A stretch of DNA of 64,000 nucleotides from Rhizophagus irregularis. Its lineage: Eukaryota > Glomeromycota > Glomeromycetes > Glomerales > Glomeraceae. Made by a program: the position numbers and the translations under genes. The stretch lies in assembly GCF_026210795.1 (NCBI RefSeq), contig NC_089429.1, forward strand, positions 7,349,001 through 7,413,000. Direction: 5' to 3'. Below, piece after piece: positions 49,814 to 60,556 of the stretch; the stretch's first letter is position 1; the number at the start of each line of letters is the position of its first letter. The notes under the pieces were generated by a model. It was not told the origin of the DNA. It searched no databases and saw only the letters and a program-made list of their open reading frames with translations.

Positions 49814-49972
49814 TGATGGGCGGTTTTGATGGCGGTTTTGAGGACGATTAGGATGGATTTGAGGCCGGTAAGGACGGTTAGGGTGGTTAGGATGGTTAGG
49901 ATGGCGGTTTTAGGATGGTTTTGGAGGACGGTTTTGGAGGAGGTTTTGGAGGACGGTTTTGATGGTTTTGGG
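49814..49972 (+). repeat. G-rich minisatellite, GGTTTTGGAGGAC-type units
   Basis: About 160 bp of degenerate units GGTTTTGATGGC, GGTTAGGATGG and GGTTTTGGAGGAC between two poly-T runs. GG and GGG runs recur often enough to allow G-quadruplex folding on this strand. The 61-codon ORF across it is a by-product. Confidence 0.85.
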
Positions 49973-50624
49973 GAAATAATTTTTTTTTTTGTTAATGAAA
50001 TAAAATCATAATTAATATCTTAAGTTTTTTAGAATATCTTTTCATATTCTTGTTTTTTGACCAGGACTGTTTTATGATTGCTTTTATATTTAATTTAAAC
50101 CTTGCGCAGCAAATGAAACGAATAAGGATACATATTACAAATCAAAAAAAACTTAATCAAAAAGAAGAACAACGCGTAATAACATGCATGAAAATGATTA
50201 AATGATTTCAAATCGCGGAAAATTGCAGACGGAAATAAATTATAAATATTATAAATAAAGAAATATCGCGCCATTTCAACATCTTTGTGTAAATCATGAG
50301 ATGAAACAACTAAGAAAAACAAATATGAAATCATTTATCCTGTAATCTAAATTAATCGAAATAATAACGCCCTCTATGTTCCTTTCAAAGAAAGATAATC
50401 GTGTGTTTAATTTCATACATAATTATTGTTTGAATGATAAGGATGGATACGAAGATACGGAAATAATTAACGTAAAAAAAGTAAAATATTTTAAAAGTAT
50501 ACTGTATAATGAATGAATGAATTATCGTAAAATTTATTCAAGATGAATATAAATGAATATAATTAAATAATCAATTAATTTATAAAAATAAATATATATA
50601 TACAAATTTTTAATTTATAAAACA
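49973..50624. other. AT-rich sequence, no gene seen
   Basis: Only AT-driven frames; nothing recognised. Confidence 0.4.
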
Positions 50625-51255
50625 AAAAATTACGTGGCTGATAATTATTATCTTACTAAACCATATTTGGAATCCTTTGCAGATCCTGAGTAGGGTTAAA
50701 TTTCCTACCAAATATTTATATTGATCAGCGATCCTTTTGGTTATTCCACGAATTAACGAATTACTAAAATGAAAACCTTGAACAAAGGACATGATGATTT
50801 GAAACATCATAAGCATATGATAAAAGTTTTAAACCTTACCGAAAAAGTCAATATATTGTCATTTGATTAATAATTATATATGCAAATTAAATCATGAATT
50901 ATCGAAAAGTTCAATCATATAGGTTAATAATTATATAGGTATACTAAATGGATTACCTAAAATAGCTGATCTTTAACCAATAATTTACGCCATTGAATTA
51001 GTTTATTGATTGATTTAATTTCGGCGATATGTTTCTATTATTTTTAAAATTTTTTAGCCGTTTCAAAAATTGATTTCATTGATTAACTTAATTTTTAAAA
51101 AAAATGGGAAATAATTAAATAATTATTCAGGGATTAAATATTTAAGGTTCATAATATAATACTATCAGTTATAGTTTCGTTATTTTATTTCATATATGCA
51201 AGTTCCCCCTGAATTACAAGTTTATTAAGTTGTAAATAAATTTGTAATAATGAAT
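50625..51255. repeat. Dispersed repeat, copy 2 (copy 1 at about 21590-22080)
   Basis: Direct-oriented relative of the 21.6-kb repeat, with the same ordered blocks and about 140 bp of extra sequence (for example TTGGAATCCTTTGCAGATCC and TTGATCAGCGATCCTTTTGG) missing from copy 1. Non-coding. Confidence 0.75.
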
Positions 51256-54200
51256 TTTTGATTTGCAATTTTTGAATTTTTCATTTTATAATACAAATTC
51301 GTAATGACGAAATGTGTGATCACAACTGCGCCGCTGCCGCCGCATGACTAAATTTTAATTTGGCACGTGACTAATGGTCCAAGTTTCATTTAGACCACTT
51401 GCCATCTTGCCATCACTAGTGGAAATTGCAAAGAGTATGATGACAAAACTTGCCTTATAAATAAAATAAATAAATGATAATAATTAAATATGGTTTTGGT
51501 ACGAAATCTCGAAAATTATTTGAACGATATAATGACTTGTGGGAGTTTGGGATTGTCGAGATTTTGATCGGATACCATTAAATGGATTAAATATATCGCA
51601 AAAGCTTTAATTTCTGTTATTTTTGTTAATTTTCTTTTTAAATCAAAGGCAGTATTGTTTTTATAATCAAAATGCAATGAGCCTTTTCTACGATCATGTA
51701 TATGCGACAAATAACCATCACACCTTTCAGGCAATCAAAAGCCTTTACAGTTTACACCACACATTATCTGTTAGAAGTATATTGTATATGAATAATAAAC
51801 ATTTTAAAATGCTTTTTTATATCAAACAAACAATTTTTTTTAAGCACTACGATAAGTTTATTTCCTAGTAAAATGTATAAAATAAAAAATAAAAAATGAA
51901 AAATATTGGAAAAAAAACAATAAAAAAAAAGTGGAACAATTCGTCTAAACAAAAAAAAAAACTGAAGAGAAGGAATAAGTTTGCAAGATATATAAGGTAG
52001 ATTAACAAATACACATACCGAAAAGAATTTAGAAAAAAAAAATAATCAAAGAAAGAACCGAACATAATAATGAAAAAAAAGGGTTTTACGAAAAAAAAAC
52101 ACCAAGATTTTTACGAAAAAAAATGCAAGAACGAAATGTATTAAAAAAAATCGAATAGAAATATATCAAAAGGACAGTGATATACAGTACAGCAATGTTC
52201 ACGTACTGTAAGCCCACCTACCCACCCCACTGCCCTTTATTAGATCGGTTAAAGGTTGGAACAAATGATTTCTTACTGGTATTTTTGCACTTTATGCAGA
52301 AAGATTACGATCGCCGTGACATTTTCCGAATTCTCTCCCAATTATTTTATCTTATCGATAAAATCTCTCTCGTAGACTTAACTGTTCGTGACACATTAGT
52401 AAAAATGGAGAAACTTATTTATTTTCATTTCTCTTTTTAAATATATACTAAAAGATGTATATTATTTACTTACGATGTGGATCGAGAACATTCCTCCAGC
52501 TAAATTAAAAAGAATATTAAAGTCAAATTGCCTTTTTTTTACGACTTTATTTATTAAATTAAAAATTACCGATCATTTATCTGCTGAAAAATTTGGTTAT
52601 CCAAAAGCTACCACCATTTTGCTGTGTTCCGGAATCTTTTTCAAAACAAGTCAGACCGGTGTCATAATTTCTTCATCGAAATTAACAATAATTGCATCAA
52701 CTTATAAGATAAAAACCAAAACATGTTTTTTAATAATTGATAAATAAAAGGTAATATATATCGTTATTAATAGTTAATGTTGTTAGTGGTATTTTTTTTT
52801 TTTAATAAAATATTTGATCCTTTATTTTTTTTAAAAAAAATATTTCATAAAAAAACCCACCTATTTATTTAATAAAAAAACTTTTTTGGCGTATTCATAG
52901 ATTTTTTTTTCTTTTGTTCTTTTGTTCTCTTTTTTTTTTTGATTATCGGACTTACATTCCGAATTCTATATCGAATGAGAGAAAAGGGGGCCAAATCAAT
53001 CTAAAAAAAGAAAAATTTTCTTTGTCCTTGATATGTACGTACGTTAAGTTATATTTACTATACGTGTAATCAAAGTTTTTGAATATTATAAATTTTAAAT
53101 TCTTTTAATAATTTATCACAATTATCTGCAGTAATATTTGTCGCAAATAGAACTTACATAAACTTCAATATTCTGATTGAAGGATTAAGGCTAATGAATC
53201 AAACGAATTTGGTGAATCTATAATTCGAAAATGGGAGAATGCATCATAAGACGGATTTTTTAATGATTTACAAATCAAGACTCTACGCTTTCATTATTTT
53301 TGCGCAGTGCATAATCAGCAATACTGTGATTGGTTGATTGATGGTAGCTGAATAAATTTGGACTCGACGCGTTCCCTTTTTGGAAAAAATTTACATGATT
53401 GTATAATTTAAAAGAAGGGATGTTATTGTTTTGGATCAGGGACTACTTTAATTTAATAAATATAAGTTTATTGATTGCACATTATAAGTAAATTTTGAAT
53501 GCAGTAGCACCCGAGCTTGTAAGAAATGACTGGTTCTTTTTCCTCCGGAATCCGAAAAGTACAAGTTTGATTAATTAACCGCATTTGTTATCAATCATTG
53601 TTTCAAATCACCCCATACTGTATATTAATAATTTAGTTTATGGAAAAAAAAAAATAATTTTTTATTTTTATTCCATTTTTGTTTTACCGAAATCCGGATT
53701 CCGGAAAATGCATTTTAATACATGAGTAAGCGCATTGTTATTTATCATATTTCAAATCATTCGATGCATCAGTTGACTTTCTTGTATACTTAAAAATTTT
53801 GTACTTTTGTAAAAAGAAAATTATTTTTATCGATCGAAAATTTCAACACGATTTATTGCAGCGGATTTTGGAATTTTCAAGGTAAAAAAAAAAAAGGTGA
53901 TTTATTATGATTTAATTACTAAAATACATTTTATTCAAAATTTCAAATTACTCTAACAAGAATATATATATTTCTTTTTAAAGTTATAAATATGTTATTA
54001 GAAAATTTTTTTTTTCTTTGATAGGTACAGATTTATTAGATAGCGCATTTGTTTTGATCAATTGATCAAATGATGATAAAAAAAAATTATCGTATCTCTT
54101 TACTGTATAATTTATATTATTGATAAAGATAAATGTTCATTGTTTATATATTTATATTTTTATATAATTTATTTTGTCATGATATTAATAATACAGTCTG

Positions 54201-54378
54201 GGATTTTACCATAAATGGAATCATTTTTAAGCATTTTGATTGGTAGTGATCTTACCATTTTTGTATATGCCGATCAAAGAATGTTGATCAGAATATTCTA
54301 TGACTGACATCGCTACATTGATCGTTCGAAATGATAAAACTTAGATAATTTTATTATTTTGAAAAATATATTTTTCGC
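51256..54378. other. AT-rich region, two weak ORFs
   Basis: 52177-52440 and 52475-52747 are plus-strand frames of 87 and 90 codons with partly protein-like composition (DYDRRDIFRILSQLFYLIDK; DHLSAEKFGYPKATTILLCS). They lie 34 bp apart in different frames, so they could be pieces of one decayed gene. No domain is recognised. 51880-52160 and 52780-52930 are A- or T-homopolymer rich. Confidence 0.3.
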
Positions 54379-54882
54379 CTAAACTACATCTATATCATCT
54401 AATTCACTATCTATACTCTGCAAATTTCGTACCTCTTGTAATATGGCTAGCAATTCACTTTTCTTTTTAGATCCTATTCCATGGCACTGCTTGCGAATAC
54501 TTTCACTCATTTGTTCTAAAAGAGATTCTACTTTATGCAAAATATCTATTCGTATTATGTTGAATTCATCCGCCTACACCATTGCTTCTTGTTGAGTTAT
54601 TGGAATAAGCAGAAATGAAAGAACTGAACTTTTTTTTGTAAAACACTTCAATAATATATTCTTGTCGTGCCTTTTTTGCTAAATTAATACTAAAATTTTT
54701 CTTAATTTACTCTCTCCACCTAGACTTTTAAAATCTGTTTTTGTCTCCATTGGATTAAGAAAATTAAGTTTTCTTAAATAAACCCAAAATCTTTGACATT
54801 CTGTAATTGATTCAGGATAAAAGTATGATAAAGAAGGAGACATGTTGCCATACTTGTGATGGTTTGTCTCACATTTTCTCAA
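54379..54882 (-). pseudogene. Unknown 167-codon gene interrupted by two in-frame TAG codons
   Basis: One uninterrupted minus-strand frame runs from ATG 54882 to TAG 54379-54381. It is broken only by TAG at 54679-54681 and TAG at 54574-54576. The protein-like composition continues across both: CQRFWVYLRKLNFLNPMET, then stop, QKRHDKNILLKCFTKKSSVL, ITQQEAMV, stop, ADEFNIIRIDILHKVESLLE, QMSESIRKQCHGIGSKKKSE, LLAILQEVRNLQSIDSELDD. The last part is predicted helical and coiled-coil-like. Family unknown. The first stop could be removed by a 38-nt GTAAAT..TTTAG intron (shorter than usual here); the second cannot. A lightly damaged pseudogene is the simplest reading. Confidence 0.5.
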
Positions 54883-55339
54883 ACCTTTTCGCTCATATGT
54901 GATTACTAAATTTGCGAAAAAGGCAGCTCTTTAGCATATGATTTTTCGCACATTATCACTACAATAAAATTAAGAAAAAAGTTAAATTAAAAATAAAAAA
55001 AAATGACAATGAAACTCAAAAAAAAAGCATTTAAAATGAAATTATGTCATTTTATAGTCATTTTATGGTCTTCATACCTTTTTGAAAGAGAGTTGATTAT
55101 GAAAAAATATTCACTGATTATGAAAATACATACCTTTTATGACGTATTTTTATAATTACGTTTTGCAGTTTCAAAGAATATATCGTGAGAAATTCTTTCA
55201 CCAAATCACGTTAATATGACAGGGATTAACCAATTAAAATGTTGGTGTAATTGCCGATCATTCTAGAATCATTCCAGAACGTGATCCGTTACACAATCCA
55301 ATTTTGGAAATATCCCGGACTGTAATAAGGGGAGGAGAT
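54883..55339. other. Intergenic
   Basis: No gene is supported. 55261-55279 holds TTCTAGAATCATTCCAGAA, an imperfect array of TTC/GAA units resembling a heat-shock element. Confidence 0.3.
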
Positions 55340-55735
55340 GGTAAAAAAGATTAAGATTACCGTTAAAATCTACCGATTCGGGCTCAACTTATTGCATCAA
55401 TATCAAACGACCACAAACATATGAATATTACCAACCACAACTATCCTCAACGCAACCACAATTACACTCGTATATGAACAATATGACCAACCACAACCGC
55501 AACCGCTATCACAACTATTATCACAACCGCAGCAGCTGCAACAACTACAACCGCAACAGCCGCAACAGCAATCGCAACCTCATCTACTATCATATCCACT
55601 ACTGATATACACCAACTGCAACCACAACAAGAAGAATTCTTGCAATCATATATATCAGAAGATGAACTTCAGCTGCAGTCAAGTGAACATGAACAACCGC
55701 AGTTACCAATATCATATGACTTTTGTTTTTATTAA
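55340..55735 (+). pseudogene. Glutamine-rich protein fragment, frameshifted
   Basis: CAACCG-type codon repeats encode a glutamine- and proline-rich tract: YEYYQPQLSSTQPQLHSY, then in another frame QPQPLSQLLSQPQQLQQLQP and QQPQQQSQPHLLS, then in a third frame QLQPQQEEFLQSYISEDELQ and EHEQPQLPISYDFCFY with TAA at about 55735. Two frameshifts separate the pieces. This is typical of a C-terminal activation-like or low-complexity tail. No DNA-binding or enzymatic domain is visible upstream, so its identity is unknown. Confidence 0.5.
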
Positions 55736-56442
55736 GCTTTCTTATCTTTAGTATCCGAATAATTTTTTTTATCTCAAGATTTTATATCATAAGATTAATT
55801 GTAAAGAAAAAAATCAATAAAAATTATAATATAACAATAACAATCTTATTGTCCAAAAGTATTTTATAATGTTGGCAAATACCCAAGAGGCACGAGAATT
55901 ACCAGCTGCTTCAGTGATACAAGCATAGTTTCCATAATAAATCTTGTGAAACATGATTTTATGATATCGCTCACAGATTTTCATTTCTCATTTGCGATTT
56001 TCTCACTGTGATTATCTCATTGATTCTTGTGAATTTCTCTTTTCAATTTTTCTAATTTGCTACCAAACGTATTCATCAAGAAACAAATGTCTGCATACAC
56101 TCAAGCACGTCACATCAAATACTTTTTATTATTTATTCACACTATTGAAACGTGTATACTGTAATTCTTGCAATTTCACTAAAGTACCCGCAAAACAAAC
56201 TACCCACTTTTATAGTGCCTGTACCAACAATTATGATACAGATAATACAGAATTTGCCATTGTCGGAGGTCGTTATGTAAAGTATATCATTTTAATAAAA
56301 AAATTGTAACGTCCCTTAGTAACCTTATTAGCTATTTTCTATATTGAGCTATAAGCAACATTATTTGATATGAAGTCAATTGAAGAAGTAAGTATTATTA
56401 TTGTCTTTTTGTTTTTAATTATTTATAATTTATGAACTAAAT
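55736..56442. other. Intergenic; uncertain ORF
   Basis: The frame at 55992-56309 (105 codons) has no recognisable domain and is not called. Confidence 0.3.
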
Positions 56443-57741
56443 ATGTCATCTGATAAACTTCGAAGACTTAATTATGGAAGGCTTTATTTTTTACTGGAAT
56501 TTGTTGAGTCTTCAAATCATGATGATTATTTTTACATTCGAAAGCTTAATGATATTCAATTATTAGAATCACCATTTGATAATAAATTTATCAAATTAAA
56601 TGAGGAAATAATAAATAATTTACAACCTTTATTAAAAAAATGGAACATCAAGAAGGATATTATTTAACAAATATTTTAACGGGTGAATGCATTTGTTTTA
56701 TATTTGGAATGGGCCATTCCGAGATGTCTGTAAACATGTTCATGCAGCACGTCGAAATGCTAATCTACATTCAGATAAGGAATTATTTTCTAGACAAGTA
56801 AAAGAAGATCTTGTTACTTATTTTAAAAACAAAGAAAGAGTAATTCCTGCTGAAAATAAAAATAGATTAATATATGAAGGAGATATTGATGTAGCATATA
56901 ATAAAATAATCAGACTCTATTATTTACAAGGTAAAGAATTTTTTTTTTAAAAAAAAATATTTTAATTTTATATTTTAATCTGATGATTATGTTGTATTCA
57001 TTAAAAATTTAGGAGGATCAGTATTTTCACCAAAAGACAATATTTCTGAACGTAATTCAGATCATTTTAGACCACCAGAATTGTGAAATATAAAACTAAT
57101 AAAGGAGCACCGCCAAAAGCTGTAGCGAAAACCACGTAAACCATCACGGATTTTTCGAACCCTTCAATCAAATTCTCAAAATGAAACTAATACATTTGCT
57201 TCGGAAAAAAGAAATACTAAAAGAACAAGAAAGAATCTCCGAAATACAAAAGTATATTTCAGTTATTTATTTTACAGTAATTTATTATTTATATAAATAA
57301 ATTATACTTTATTTAGGAATCAACCAAAGAAGAAATTGCTTATAATTCTACAAAAACTCAATCTTATCATGATGCAAGCAATTTAATTCATAATGAAAAT
57401 TCTAGTATTGTATCTATTTACTCTAATACGAATTTTCAACATGAATTATATCCTTCCACTAATATTTCACAACCCTTACACGATTCACGATTCACATATT
57501 TTTCTCCTAACAGCTTTTCTTATATTCCTTCTTCTATAATACTTTGCAGTCTTTCCCTAATAACAATCAACCTTTGTATAATCCTTATATACACCAACTG
57601 CTAACTCACTCTTCAGACTCATTGCCTACAGATTTACAATCACACGAGTCACTTAATATGTTAAATTCACCTTTTTTTTACATAACTTACCTAATTTCTA
57701 ATATGTTTGGCTCCACATTACAAAGTTATTTGAATAAATAA
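56443..57741 (+). pseudogene. SWIM zinc-finger transposase C-terminal part (MULE/FAR1-like), degenerate
   Basis: Exon 1 is 56443-56930 (MSSDKLRRLNYGRLYFLLEF..). One frameshift near 56690 separates TGECICF from IWNGPFRDVCKHVHAARRNA. Joined conceptually, these give a SWIM motif C-x-C-x(n)-C-x-H, used by MuDR/FAR1-type transposases and derived regulators to bind DNA. It is followed by ELFSRQVKEDLVTYFKNKER and IRLYYLQ. A GT..AG intron at 56931-57012 leads to exon 2 (GGSVFSPKDNISERNSDHFR; stops and shifts near 57085-57140). A second intron at about 57252-57316 leads to an Asn/Ser-rich exon (KEEIAYNSTKTQSYHDASNL...), shifted again near 57540 into NNQPLYNPYIHQLLTHSSDS, ending TAA 57739-57741. The transposase catalytic (DDE) core is not in the window, so this is a 5'-truncated, inactive copy. 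Confidence 0.68.
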
Positions 57742-58510
57742 ATAATTGTTCGTTTTTCTTAATAATGAAAAATTTTTTTCCATAGAAAAATCTTTGAAAT
57801 AAAATGAAATAAATATACAATAAAGAATAAAATGATAAATAAAGAAAAATTAAACCAAAAAAATATAAAAGTGATTAAACGCGCTTTTAGTAAAATATCA
57901 CTTCGCGAGTTTCTTTGTCAAAAAAGACAGATATATAAAAAGGGGTGCATATTGTGATATTTGATCGTATAAGAAAATAGCACGTGATCGTATAAGAACG
58001 TTTGCGGCAAAAATAGTGCTTTGTTGATCATTTCCAAAAGGTGGACGCGTTTTTTAATTATTTTACTATTTTTAGAAGTGCAATTAGCACGTAGACGTGT
58101 TGACGTGTCGTGCAATTATAAAATCCTATAAAATCGTGATCCAGGAGTTTATTTTTTTTCGTTTTCATTGCTTTCTTTTTAACCCCAAAAAAAATTTTGA
58201 TTTTTTCTTTCACCCTCACAAAGACACAAACCTCCGAGCTTCACCTTACAAAACTTCACGAACCTCATAAAAAAACTCACAAACCTCTGAACCTCACATT
58301 ACAATACTTCAAGAACCTCAAAACCTCATTATCTCAAACCCTTAACAACCGCACCTTCGCCAAATCAATAATTATTACGTGAATATATATTTTAAAAGAA
58401 ATATCTAATACTTGGCGCCAGATTAGGAAACTTTTGTAAAGTGGTTTTATAAAGGTGAAATGAAAAAAAAACCAAAAAAAAAAAAAAACGACAAGCACTG
58501 TAAAAGTAAA
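57742..58510. other. Intergenic, CT-rich patch
   Basis: 58195-58345 contains repeated CTCACAAACCTC / AACCTCA motifs, giving a spurious 61-codon frame. No gene is supported. Confidence 0.35.
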
Positions 58511-58765
58511 AAGATATTACCTAATCCGTTGTCAGAAATTACGGTAACCATTATCGGAAAGAGTCATTATGCCTATCTACTTTCAATCATATGCGCGGAA
58601 ATTTAAAATGATATACGCTGGGCCTAATCCGCTTCCAGAAATTACGGGGGCCCCTAATCCGCTTCCAGAAATTGCGGGGGGGGAGGCCTCCTAATCCGCT
58701 TCCGGAAATTGCGGGGGGAGGCCTCCTAATCCGCTTCCAGAAATTACGGGGCGGAAATTTAAAAA
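58511..58765 (+). repeat. GC-rich tandem repeat, CTAATCCGCTTCCAGAAATT units
   Basis: At least four close units of CTAATCCGCTTCC(A/G)GAAATT followed by (A/G)CGGGG and a spacer with GGCCTC or GGCCC (58622-58750). A diverged unit lies at 58518 (CTAATCCGTTGTCAGAAATT), and partial CAGAAATTAC units continue to 58815. It is strikingly GC-rich for this window. The 128-codon ORF over it (58672-59058) is a repeat by-product. Confidence 0.85.
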
Positions 58766-59684
58766 GATGTACGTTGTGTCAACTGCGCGGGACAGGAGAT
58801 CGTTACCAGAAATTACAGTTCTACTGTAAGCAGATCATTTTATACTCTGACCCTTTCTGGGGGTATAGAAGCTTGGCAGGGGTATTACCAATTAGCGCGT
58901 CTCACGAAAAGAGGAAGATTGACTTAACTAGCATATTGATCCGCATATATTGTGTTTCATACAGGAGGGTTCATACAGGGTCAAATTACCAATTCTATTA
59001 CGAACTAGTTTGTTTATTTTTTATTTATTTCATGTTTTATTATTATTTTTTAATATAGAATCCACTAAATTATATTTGTAATAAATTATTTAATAAATAT
59101 ATATTTTATTCATTATTGTTACAAATTCAGGTTGTATATAAATATTCAAATAGCAATGCTTAATTTAATTTAAGTTACTAGTATATGAAATTCTGAATTA
59201 GCTGGAGGAACTCCATTTAATAATAGATTATTGAAGATTCAAAGTGCTATCTTTATGACGACGGAAAGACAACTAAACTAAAAAAAAAATACACGTTTCA
59301 AAACCTCAATTACTTATAACTTGAATAATTAAATTTGATCTGATTGATTCTGATTTTTTATTTTTATTTTTACTATACATATTCTTCTATCACAAGTGTT
59401 CTCTCTATCACGCGTATTCTCTCTGACATGTATTCTCTATCATTAGACCATTGATTTTAATCAGAAATGATGTTAAATTAATAAAGATCAATTAATAAAA
59501 ACGTAAATAAAATAAAATAAATAATTATTGATTTTCCCAGTTCCCCAAATTTTTAAATAAATAAAATAAATAAAAATTAAATTAAAAAAATTTCTTAATA
59601 ATAATTTGATTTTTGATTAAATATTAAATGTCCAAAGTGTTCACCACGTTCATCATTAAATCACTGATTTGTGATCCTCAAATT
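58766..59684. other. Intergenic, no gene seen
   Basis: AT-rich; TATTCTCTCT / ATCACGCGTATTCTCTCT short repeats at about 59395-59450. Probably includes the 3' flank of the SR-alpha relic on the minus strand. Confidence 0.4.
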
Positions 59685-60453
59685 TCATTCTTTAAGAAGA
59701 GAGTGAATGATATGTCCGGCTCTCATGTTCTTTGAGTCTGTATACGTTTGACCGGTTCCAACGAATAAAATCGTTGTCCGGTTGTATAAGTCATTGATAA
59801 GGCTGCCCCAACCTGTTCCAAATAAAAAATTTTAGATTAGTGTTTGATTACCATATGTTAGTCTTTAATATCATTTTCGCCAAACCTTATCATCAACTGT
59901 ATCAAATTTCGTCAAAATCATTCCATCTATATGTCTTGGATCTTGTAACCCTGAAAAATCTTTCAAAGCTTGATTAAATTTCGTGAGTTGATCAACGGCA
60001 ATGCTTCACCGACGAATATAATCTTGTCGGGATTATTCGCCGAAGCAACTAATAGTGTAAATTAAAGTTAGTTAAAAGATCGCGTAAAATATATATATAA
60101 TACGATCAGTATCATACCTTAGCTAACGCTCGCATTAATGGTTCGTTGTCCCGCCGTATCGATCAATACAACATCAAATTTGTTTATTTTGGCTAAAAAT
60201 GTAAAAATATGTCAACAACAAGTCTCCACCGTAGTCAATTTTATACATACCGTAATTAATAGCATCCTTTGCTATCCTAGCAGCATCTTTTCTATATCCA
60301 CGTTCATATAATTCAACATTTGAATTTTGACCTAAAGCATTCAAATTCCTAACATGTACTCTTAATTGTTCTACGGCACCTGATCTAAAAGTATCACATG
60401 CTGCAATAAGGACCTTTAATCCGTTTTGTAATAACCAATGATAAATTCGTGGA
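59685..60453 (-). pseudogene. SRP101: SRP receptor subunit alpha (SR-alpha) GTPase domain, damaged; C-extein of an intein
   Basis: Minus-strand exons 60453-60251, 60192-60118, 60048-59886 and 59812-59685 have GT..AG introns and TGA at 59685-59687. They encode the NG domain after the P-loop: STNL, WLLQNGLKVLIAACDTFRSG, AVEQLRVHVRNLNAL, ELYERGYRKDAARIAKDAIN, KFDVVLIDTAG (G3), NEPLMRALAK, IIFVGEAL, VDQLTKFNQALKDFSGLQD, IDGMILTKFDTVDD (G4 TKFD), VGAALSMTYTTGQ, TYTDSKNMRAGHIIHSLLKE. SR-alpha docks SRP-ribosome complexes at the ER membrane. Damage compared with the family: about 11 nt lost after STNL, about 11 nt lost in DTAG-(RMQD)-NEP, about 13 nt lost in GEAL-(VGNEA)-VDQ, and 1 nt lost in TTGQ-PILFVG. 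Each shifts the frame, so no product is possible. The P-loop first half (GxxGxGK) is not directly upstream; an intein is. Confidence 0.88.
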
Positions 60454-60556
60454 CTAATAAGAGAGGATATACATAATTAATTAATAATAAATCAAAAATA
60501 AAGCATTTGTTTTTTTTAAAAAAAATAAATAAAAAGATAGATAAAATAAGACTCAC

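Noticed and set aside
49826-50011. 61-codon open frame rich in Val, Arg and Gly
   Set aside because: It is a by-product of the G-rich minisatellite.
58672-59058. 128-codon open frame
   Set aside because: The first third is the translation of the CTAATCCGCTTCC tandem repeat, and the rest has no protein-family features.
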